Shown piece by piece: positions 5,950-10,285 of a DNA stretch of 10,285 bases. Under the pieces are notes generated by a model. It did not search any database. It was not told where the DNA came from and was given only the letters and a program-made list of their open reading frames with translations. The first letter of the stretch is position 1. Each line of letters begins with the position of its first letter. Both the position numbers and the translations under genes were made by a program. The DNA is from Candidatus Parcubacteria bacterium (GTDB taxonomy: Bacteria; Patescibacteriota; Patescibacteriia; Patescibacteriales; UBA12075): contig JAGLNE010000086.1 of the NCBI GenBank assembly GCA_023139655.1, forward strand, positions 1 through 10,285. The letters run 5' to 3'.

Positions 5950-6369
5950 TTAAGAAACAATCTTTTCTTTAAGGCGTTTTTTATAACCCCTTTTAAGGAA
6001 ATACAGCTTAGCGCGGCGAACCTTGGCTTGCTTTTTGATCTCTATCTTCTCAATCGTGGGCAGGTTTAAGGGGAATATTTTTTCCACGCCAACACCGTTG
6101 GAGATCTTACGAACCGTAATTGTACCGCCAACTTCTTTGCCGTGTTTCTTGGCAATGATCATGCCTTCAAAATACTGCGTTCTTTCCTTTTCTTCGCCTT
6201 TTATATTAAGCTCTTTAATGCGCTGATAAACACGTACCGTCATCCCCGGTTTAAGATCGGGAAATTCTTTTTTAATACTTTTTTTATCCTTGTCCGCCGA
6301 AGCGTTGGCGGAGGAGGATTCTTTTATTTCTTGCTTTTTGGAAGTATCTTCCTTTTTATCTTCACTCAT
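5950..6369 (-). CDS. rplS: 50S ribosomal protein L19
   Basis: L19 is a large-subunit protein at the 30S-50S interface. From ATG 6369 the protein is 139 residues: a charged N-terminal extension of about 34 residues (MSEDKKEDTSKKQ...), then the core beginning EFPDLKPGMTVRVYQRIKE, with YFEGMIIAKKH, GGTITVRKISNGVGVEKIFP and a C-terminal RRAKLYFLKRGYKKRLKEK. The core matches L19 of about 115 residues. The frame is open to an ATG at 6417, but that start would place the leader hairpin inside the coding region, so 6369 is preferred. A GC-rich palindrome encodes SANASAD at 20-26, inside the extension. It has its own promoter upstream and leads a unit with tRNA-Leu and tRNA-Val. Confidence 0.95.
   Translation of the reverse strand: MSEDKKEDTSKKQEIKESSSANASADKDKKSIKKEFPDLKPGMTVRVYQRIKELNIKGEEKERTQYFEGMIIAKKHGKEVGGTITVRKISNGVGVEKIFPLNLPTIEKIEIKKQAKVRRAKLYFLKRGYKKRLKEKIVS
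6293..6312. repeat. GC-rich palindrome inside rplS (SANASAD-coding)
   Basis: On the coding strand it reads TCCGCCAACGCTTCGGCGGA: arms TCCGCC/GGCGGA with an 8-base loop, in frame as Ser-Ala-Asn-Ala-Ser-Ala-Asp. It is much more GC-rich than its surroundings and falls in the non-conserved extension of L19. This looks like a small dispersed palindromic repeat tolerated in a coding region. Confidence 0.7.
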
Positions 6370-6389
6370 ATATCTAAAATTTAAATATA

Positions 6390-6414
6390 AAAATAGAACT
6401 GCTTGTTCTATTTT
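6390..6414 (-). promoter_or_regulatory. rplS leader hairpin with U-tail (possible attenuator)
   Basis: In the rplS leader, the arms AAAATAGAAC and GTTCTATTTT pair perfectly (10 bases) around the loop AAGCA, and the descending arm runs into TATATTT. The hairpin lies between the predicted start of transcription and the ATG. It could be an attenuator or an L19 autoregulatory site; the AU-rich stem makes it weak as a terminator. Confidence 0.5.
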
Positions 6415-6442
6415 CAAGAATTCATTAATTATTTACAAATGT

Positions 6443-6471
6443 ATATTATAATAAAACCGCCTGATTGTCAA
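6443..6471 (-). promoter_or_regulatory. Promoter of rplS-tRNA unit
   Basis: On the minus strand a consensus TTGACA (6471-6466) is followed after 17 bases by TAATAT (6448-6443), or after 15 bases by TATAAT (6450-6445). It begins just 7 bases past the HU terminator stem. The leader to ATG 6369 would be about 65 bases. Confidence 0.75.
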
Positions 6472-6478
6472 GCTAGAC

Positions 6479-6508
6479 AAAATAATCCCGAGTCATCGGG
6501 ATTATTTT
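6479..6508 (-). terminator. Intrinsic terminator after the HU gene
   Basis: The stem AATAATCCCG (6481-6490) / CGGGATTATT (6497-6506) has a 6-base loop and is extended by A-T pairs on both sides. It lies about 22 bases after the HU stop and separates HU from the rplS promoter. The minus-strand tail is TTTTGTCT. Confidence 0.85.
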
Positions 6509-6530
6509 TTTATGTCTGTGTTGCCTAGGG

Positions 6531-6815
6531 CTAAATTTTGCCTTTAAGGGCGTCTTTCAAAGTTTTGCCGGTTTTAAATTTAGCGACCTTAACTTCAGGA
6601 ATTTGGATCCGCTGGCTAGGATTCTGCGGATTAACACCGCCCCGGGCATGCCGGATGCGGGAGAGAAAAGTACCAAAACCGGTTATAGTTACTTCATTGC
6701 CGGCTTTTAACTCAGAAATAATAATTTTTACCAATGACTCAAGCATGTGCTCTGAGTCCTTTTTGCTCACTGCCGCCTCAGCCGCAATGCGCTCAATTAA
6801 AGCTGCTTTATTCAT
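6531..6815 (-). CDS. hup: HU-family nucleoid DNA-binding protein
   Basis: This small histone-like dimer bends and compacts DNA. Its 94 residues follow the HU/IHF plan: an N-terminal helix pair (MNKAALIERIAAEAAVSKKD), the conserved GFGTF turn (46-50), a beta-arm with the DNA-intercalating proline region GGVNPQNPSQRIQIP (59-73; Pro63 aligns with the E. coli HU arm proline), and the closing VAKFKTGKTLKDALKG. The length is normal (about 90). The gene lies 62 bases after ymdB in an AT-only-like spacer (AATAAGAAAAATA-type repeats) with no clear promoter, so it may be read through from ymdB. It is the last gene before a strong terminator. HU and IHF subunits cannot be separated here; a single HU homodimer is the simplest reading. 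Confidence 0.94.
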   Translation of the reverse strand: MNKAALIERIAAEAAVSKKDSEHMLESLVKIIISELKAGNEVTITGFGTFLSRIRHARGGVNPQNPSQRIQIPEVKVAKFKTGKTLKDALKGKI

Positions 6816-6877
6816 AATTTTTAAAAATAAGATAACTACACTAATTAATTCTTATTTTTCTTATTTTATTATTTTTC

Positions 6878-7672
6878 TTATTTAATGTTAATATTCTCAA
6901 TAATTTGTTTTATGGTAGTGACTTTTTGGTCTTTTCCGACTTTAATTAAAACCGCGTTTAAAGTGGCTTCTCCCTTTTCCGGCAATACATGCGGTTCTTT
7001 AATGGATGTTAAAAAAACTTTTAATGTCCCTTCTTTGGCAATGCCAAGCGATTCATTAGCGGCTCCGCACATACCAACATCGCTTATGGCGGCTGTACCC
7101 TTTCTACTCACCCGGCCGTCCGCGGTTGGTACATGGGTATGGGTGCCAAGAACCGCGCTTACCCGGCCGTCTAAATGGTAAGCCATATTGATTTTTTCTG
7201 ATGTGGTTTCCGCGTGTATATCAACAATTATAGCAGATAGGTTTTCCTTTGGCAAGGAAATGTTGGCTAATATTTCATTTATTTTAATAAAGGGATTATC
7301 CACGCTAGTGTTCATAAAAACCTGCCCGATCAAGCTTATGAGAAGCGTTTTTTTGTTATTTTTCTCCAGTATCATGTGCCCCAGGCCCGGTGCGCCTTGG
7401 GGTAAATTAGCCGGCCGGATAATTGGAAAACTGTCAAAAATTTCAATTTGTTTATGGTTACGAAAAGCGTGATCACCGGTCGTCATAGCGTCTATCCCAG
7501 CTTCCATCAGCTCTTTAATAATTGTCTCGGTAACCCCGGAGCCATGGGCGGCATTTTCCGCGTTAGCAATAACAAGATCAAGCGCGTGTTTTTTTCTAAG
7601 CCTGGGAATAAGTTTTTTAATTGTTTGCCGGCCCATCCGGCCGACAATATCACCGATAAAGAGAATATTCAT
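6878..7672 (-). CDS. ymdB: YmdB-family metallophosphoesterase
   Basis: This cytoplasmic dinuclear-metal phosphodiesterase belongs to the TIGR00282/YmdB family; the B. subtilis member hydrolyses 2',3'-cAMP and affects RNA decay and biofilm choice. The 264 residues match the usual length. Metal-site motifs are visible: ILFIGDIVGRMGR with Asp8, ANAENAA with Glu39/Asn40, TTGDHAF (64-70), DIHAETTSEK with His153, and GTHTHVPTADGR with His178/His180. The family's GNH is GDH here, so the metal-binding Asn67 is replaced by Asp, a change that may still bind metal. The gene follows rny, as in several bacteria, which supports a joint role in RNA metabolism. A terminator and a repeat array lie between the two genes, so transcription is probably separate. 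No Shine-Dalgarno is seen; the start is five bases after a heptamer array. Confidence 0.92.
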   Translation of the reverse strand: MNILFIGDIVGRMGRQTIKKLIPRLRKKHALDLVIANAENAAHGSGVTETIIKELMEAGIDAMTTGDHAFRNHKQIEIFDSFPIIRPANLPQGAPGLGHMILEKNNKKTLLISLIGQVFMNTSVDNPFIKINEILANISLPKENLSAIIVDIHAETTSEKINMAYHLDGRVSAVLGTHTHVPTADGRVSRKGTAAISDVGMCGAANESLGIAKEGTLKVFLTSIKEPHVLPEKGEATLNAVLIKVGKDQKVTTIKQIIENINIK

Positions 7673-7677
7673 TTTTA

Positions 7678-7712
7678 TTAGCTGCTAGGTGTTAGCTTTT
7701 AGGTTTTAGTAT
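7678..7712 (+). repeat. Heptamer array TTAGNNN x5, upstream of ymdB
   Basis: Five successive 7-base units occur: TTAGCTG, CTAGGTG, TTAGCTT, TTAGGTT and TTAGTAT. The array fills the region directly before the ymdB start codon (7672), where a ribosome binding site would be, and must be part of its leader or promoter zone. I could not find a convincing ymdB promoter in 7713-7775. Confidence 0.72.
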
Positions 7713-7775
7713 TAAAAATAAAGAAACAACTAATAATATGCTAACATAAGTATTTTTTAATAGCAAGCACAAAAT

Positions 7776-7801
7776 AAAAACCCCCCGAATTATTCGGAGG
7801 G
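7776..7801 (-). terminator. Intrinsic terminator after rny
   Basis: On the minus strand, CCCTCCGAA (7801-7793) pairs with TTCGGGGGG (7789-7781) with one T-G wobble and a 3-base loop, followed by TTTTTATTTT. The same pair would be a C-A mismatch on the plus strand, so it is oriented for rny. Confidence 0.85.
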
Positions 7802-7815
7802 CTGTATATTATGCT

Positions 7816-7862
7816 ATGAGTTGCGAGTTATGAGTTATGAGTTATGAGTTATGAGTTATGAG
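7816..7862. repeat. Tandem heptamer ATGAGTT, 6.7 copies
   Basis: The unit ATGAGTT repeats with a 7-base period from 7816; only the second unit (GCGAGTT) deviates. It lies between the rny stop (7866) and the rny terminator, so it is transcribed in the rny 3' UTR as AACTCAT repeats. Confidence 0.95.
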
Positions 7863-7865
7863 ATT

Positions 7866-9380
7866 TTACCGTGCATACTCTATCACCCGCATTTCTCTGA
7901 TCACATTAACCTTGATCTCGCCCGGGTATTTGAGTTCACCTTCTATCTTTTTCGCCACCTCACGGGCCAGATTATAGGCTTCAACATCGTTTATTTCTTC
8001 TGGAGTGACGAAAACTCGGACCTCGCGACCGGCCTGAATCGCATAACATTTTTCCACGCCATCAAAGGATTTAGCGATCTTTTCCAGCTCTTCAAGACGC
8101 TGTAAGTAGCGCTCATACGTGTCTTGACGCGCTCCCGGGCGCGCTCCGGACATGGCATCCGCCACTTTAACGACTATAGACATTAAGCCGCGGGGTTTAT
8201 CATCATGATGAGTCTCAATTGGAGCAATTATTTCTTCCGGTAAACCAAATTTCTTGGCAATATCACGGCCAATTTCCGGATGCGTACCTTGCACTTCATG
8301 GTCCACGGCCTTACCGATGTCATGGAGCAAGCCGGCCTTCTTGGCAATAGTTACGTCAACACCGAGTTGCTCAGCAAGCAAGGCGGAGAGGTGGGCGACT
8401 TCCAAAGAGTGCCGCAGCGCGTTTTGCCCATAGCTGGTACGGTATTTAAGGCGGCCGATAATTGATACTAGCTTAGGGTCTAGTCCGGCAATGCCGACTT
8501 CGTAAAGCGCGTCCTCGCCGGCCTTTTTAATATCCAGAGCCAGCTCTTTTTTAGCATCTTCAATCGCGGCTTCAATTTTAGTCGGGTGAATCCGGCCATC
8601 AAGAATAAGCTTATCCAGAGTCTTTTTGGCAATATGCCTCCGAATTGGCGAAAAGCCGGATACCAAAATTGAATTAGGAGTGTCATCTACTATAATTTCC
8701 GTGCCGGTTAGCTGCTCAATCACTTTAATATTCCGGCCTTCGCGGCCAATGATGCGGCCCTTCATTTCATCGCTCGGGAGATCAACCGTAGTAGTGGTGA
8801 TCTCGGGCGTAAAATTGGAAACCAGCCGCTGCATAGTGCTGGCCATAACATCGCGTGCTTTTTCTTCCAAAGTTTCGGTCTCTTCTTTTTCCAATTTGCG
8901 AATACGGGAACTAAGGGTTTCCTGCATTTGTGTTTCCAAATTTTTAATAATAACTTCCCTGGCCTCTTCTTTGGACATTTGGGCAATACTCTCCAATTTT
9001 TGCAATTGATCCTTTTTAATGCTCTTAATTTTTTCTTTTACTTCTTCAACTTTAGAAATTTTATCATAAAGCTTTTGCTGTTTATCCTGAAGCTCTAAAA
9101 GTTTTTGTGAAAAAGTGTTTTCCCGTTTTTCCAAACGGGCTTGCTGGTTTGATAGCTCTTGGCGGCGCCTGTTTTCTTCTTTTTTGGCATCATCAACAAT
9201 GCGCAAAGCCTTGTCCTGAGCCTTTAATTTAAGTTCACTCTCTTTGGCTTTTACGTCGGCAAGAATTTTCTCGGCTTTTTCTTCAGCATGCTTGATTTTG
9301 GTATCGATCCGTTGCTGGCGTAGCCAATAGCCAACTAAAAAACCGCCGACTAGAAACACAGCTAATAATACGAAATCCAT
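7866..9380 (-). CDS. rny: Ribonuclease Y
   Basis: This membrane-anchored endoribonuclease starts mRNA turnover. The 504 residues (B. subtilis: about 520) show every part of the family: an N-terminal membrane helix (LLAVFLVGGFLVGYWL, 5-20), a long charged coiled coil (about 25-190), a KH RNA-binding domain with GRIIGREGRNIK (208-219), and an HD domain with RHSLEVAHL (His324), LLHDIGKAVDHE (His353-Asp354), THHDDKP (390-396) and ADAMSGARPGARQ (407-419). The C-terminal domain ends GEIKVNVIREMRVIEYAR. The HD metal residues are intact, so it should be active. A promoter lies about 195 bases upstream of the ATG, and the leader contains nested inverted repeats. The 3' UTR holds the ATGAGTT array and a terminator. 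No Shine-Dalgarno precedes the ATG. Confidence 0.98.
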   Translation of the reverse strand: MDFVLLAVFLVGGFLVGYWLRQQRIDTKIKHAEEKAEKILADVKAKESELKLKAQDKALRIVDDAKKEENRRRQELSNQQARLEKRENTFSQKLLELQDKQQKLYDKISKVEEVKEKIKSIKKDQLQKLESIAQMSKEEAREVIIKNLETQMQETLSSRIRKLEKEETETLEEKARDVMASTMQRLVSNFTPEITTTTVDLPSDEMKGRIIGREGRNIKVIEQLTGTEIIVDDTPNSILVSGFSPIRRHIAKKTLDKLILDGRIHPTKIEAAIEDAKKELALDIKKAGEDALYEVGIAGLDPKLVSIIGRLKYRTSYGQNALRHSLEVAHLSALLAEQLGVDVTIAKKAGLLHDIGKAVDHEVQGTHPEIGRDIAKKFGLPEEIIAPIETHHDDKPRGLMSIVVKVADAMSGARPGARQDTYERYLQRLEELEKIAKSFDGVEKCYAIQAGREVRVFVTPEEINDVEAYNLAREVAKKIEGELKYPGEIKVNVIREMRVIEYAR

Positions 9381-9390
9381 AGTATTTAGG

Positions 9391-9552
9391 CTGTTTTTAG
9401 GGCGATTGTATACGGTAGTTAAAAAATACCCGCGCCTGATTAACGCGCTGAGATAATTGCTTGATATTCAGTTGGGCTAGTAAAATTATTAGTAAAAGTC
9501 ATAAATTTCTAAAGATAATTATTTACCAACACTGAATTTCTCCTAAAAACAG
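9391..9552 (-). promoter_or_regulatory. Candidate structured leader RNA of rny
   Basis: A perfect 11-base inverted repeat (CTGTTTTTAGG 9391-9401 with CCTAAAAACAG 9542-9552) encloses about 140 bases. Nested inside, ATTCAGTTGG (9466-9475) pairs with CCAACACTGAAT (9526-9537), with a two-base bulge. A small GGTA/TACC hairpin (about 9411-9430) and a GCGC...GCGC element (9431-9450) follow. The outer stem closes 10 bases before the rny ATG, where it could affect ribosome access. It might regulate rny, possibly by RNase Y cleaving its own leader. No known riboswitch was recognised. Confidence 0.4.
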
Positions 9553-9580
9553 AATTTATTTATTTAAGATTACGTTGTTT

Positions 9581-9609
9581 ATATTAACACAGGGCAGAGG
9601 GTTTGTAAA
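9581..9609 (-). promoter_or_regulatory. Promoter of rny
   Basis: On the minus strand, TTTACA (9609-9604) and an extended -10 TGTTAATAT (9589-9581) are spaced by 17 bases. Transcription would start near 9574 and leave a leader of about 194 bases. A run of eight C (9619-9612 on this strand) lies two bases upstream of the -35 box. Confidence 0.65.
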
Positions 9610-9638
9610 GAGGGGGGGGCAGCATTGTCGGAGCCAGC

Positions 9639-9666
9639 ATGGAACATGGAGCAATGAACATGGAAC
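9639..9666 (+). repeat. Heptamer array ATGGAAC x4
   Basis: Four 7-base units, ATGGAAC, ATGGAGC, AATGAAC and ATGGAAC, lie on the rny side of the clpP terminator. They share the GAACA core with the inverted array at 9724-9751. Confidence 0.75.
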
Positions 9667-9670
9667 AAAT

Positions 9671-9709
9671 AAAAAACACACCAATTCATTAACTTAGAAT
9701 AGTGTGTTT
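9671..9709 (-). terminator. Intrinsic terminator after clpP
   Basis: On the minus strand the stem AAACACAC (9709-9702) / GTGTGTTT (9681-9674), with a 20-base loop, is followed by TTTATTTG, giving a six-T run overall. The large loop lowers confidence slightly. The next feature upstream is the clpP stop at 9754. Confidence 0.7.
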
Positions 9710-9723
9710 AAATAAACATTTTG

Positions 9724-9751
9724 TGTTCTGTGTTCTTTGTTCTCTGCTCAG
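9724..9751 (-). repeat. Heptamer array TGTTCTN x4, after clpP stop
   Basis: The units TGTTCTG, TGTTCTT, TGTTCTC and TGCTCAG begin two bases past the clpP stop codon. As reverse complement (NAGAACA) they resemble the ATGGAAC array at 9639-9666, so the two flank the clpP terminator in inverted orientation. Confidence 0.72.
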
Positions 9752-9753
9752 TG

Positions 9754-10285
9754 CTACTTTACAATAATCTTATCAATAATCCCATATTTCCTCGCTTCTT
9801 CAGCCGTCATAAAGCGATCACGGTCCGTGTCCTCCTCTATTTTGGCAAATTTTTGCCCGGTATGCCTGGCCAATATTTTGTTAAGTCGAACCTTAACTTT
9901 GAGGATATGCTCGGCTCGAATTTTAATATCACTGGCCTGGCCTTCAGTGCCACCCATAACCTGATGGATCATTACTTCCGAGTTAGGCAAGGCAAAACGC
10001 TTGCCCTTGGTGCCGGCAGCCAAAAGAGTCGCCCCCATGCTGGCGGCCATGCCCAAACAAATCGTAGTTACATCGCTTTTAACATACTGCATAGTGTCAT
10101 AAACGGCCATACCGGATGTAACCGAGCCGCCCGGAGTATTAATATAGAATTTTATATCTTTATTCTTGCTTTCGGCGTCCAGAAACAAAAATTGGGCAAT
10201 TATATTATTAGCTACATGATCGCTGATCGGCTCGCCTAAAAATATGATCCGGTCCTTTAGCAGCCGGGAATAAATATCATAAGCC
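9754..10285 (-). CDS. clpP: ATP-dependent Clp protease proteolytic subunit, 5' end missing
   Basis: ClpP forms the double-heptamer serine protease chamber that degrades unfolded or tagged proteins delivered by ClpX/ClpA-type ATPases. The 176 visible residues begin [20 protein letters not shown], a block just after the N-terminus, so only about 15-25 residues lie outside. The TTG at 10188 is an internal Leu codon in ...AQFLFLDAE, not a start. The catalytic triad is intact: Ser82 in GMAASMGA, His107 in VMIHQVMGG and Asp156 in TDRDRFMT (visible numbering); the spacings of 25 and 49 equal those in E. coli ClpP. The oxyanion-loop [11 protein letters not shown] (48-58) is present. The stop is TAG, and a repeat array and terminator follow. 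It may be cotranscribed with a gene outside the window, often tig or clpX, but that cannot be seen. Confidence 0.98.
   Translation of the reverse strand, partial: AYDIYSRLLKDRIIFLGEPISDHVANNIIAQFLFLDAESKNKDIKFYINTPGGSVTSGMAVYDTMQYVKSDVTTICLGMAASMGATLLAAGTKGKRFALPNSEVMIHQVMGGTEGQASDIKIRAEHILKVKVRLNKILARHTGQKFAKIEEDTDRDRFMTAEEARKYGIIDKIIVK

Noticed and set aside
6370..6417. ATG 6417 as start of rplS
   Set aside because: It would translate the leader hairpin into a hydrophobic stretch (AVLFLYLNF) not found in L19, and it lies too close to the predicted promoter.
7713..7775. Promoter for ymdB
   Set aside because: TTGCTA and TATTAT boxes exist but are 22 bases apart; no pair with acceptable spacing was found.
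7816..7862. CRISPR array
   Set aside because: The 7-base units are directly contiguous, with no spacers.
9391..9574. 6S RNA or tmRNA in the rny upstream gap
   Set aside because: The size is near that of 6S RNA, but no typical central bubble or conserved motifs were seen, and it is too short and lacks tRNA-like ends for tmRNA.
10186..10188. TTG 10188 as start of clpP
   Set aside because: It is an internal Leu codon; the frame continues upstream with conserved ClpP sequence to the window edge.

Overview
The window looks like a compact, AT-rich bacterial chromosome segment, most likely from a Candidate Phyla Radiation (Patescibacteria, Parcubacteria-like) organism. This assignment is an inference. 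It rests on the lack of Shine-Dalgarno motifs before every complete gene, tightly packed housekeeping genes, an archaeal-style cytidylate kinase, RNase Y and YmdB in one block, heptanucleotide repeats in the intergenic gaps, and a TCCGCC...GGCGGA palindrome read through inside a ribosomal protein gene. TGA is used as a stop (rluA-like gene), so this is not a UGA-glycine lineage.

Layout. Bases 1-3706 (+) form a tight four-gene cluster: a lipid-linked polysaccharide flippase (5' end missing), a GT4-like glycosyltransferase, an RluA-family pseudouridine synthase and a cytidylate kinase. The genes are joined by TAATG or ATGA overlaps or a 3-base gap, and the cluster ends in an intrinsic terminator. 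Bases 3757-5640 are an AT-rich accessory block: a Panacea (DUF4065) antitoxin-like gene with a short overlapping partner (+), then an orphan two-helix membrane protein (-). Two almost identical ACTGGC/GCCAGT terminators bracket this block. A simple model is that one convergent terminator between cmk and tRNA-Val was duplicated when the block arrived.

Bases 5650-10285 (-) are housekeeping. In transcription order they hold clpP (5' end missing), rny, ymdB, an HU gene, rplS, tRNA-Leu(GAG) and tRNA-Val(UAC). clpP, rny, HU and the rplS-tRNA unit each end in their own hairpin terminator. rplS and the two tRNA genes appear to share one promoter, a leader hairpin and a terminator. rny has a credible promoter about 195 bases upstream of its start, which leaves a long leader with nested inverted repeats that could be a structured RNA element.

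Functionally, the left part concerns surface polysaccharide export and assembly plus rRNA/nucleotide metabolism. The right part covers translation (L19, tRNAs), nucleoid structure (HU), RNA decay (RNase Y, with YmdB of a family linked to it) and protein quality control (ClpP). The most unusual features are the 7-bp-period repeat arrays around terminators and tRNAs, the duplicated-terminator island with a toxin-antitoxin pair, and the rny leader.
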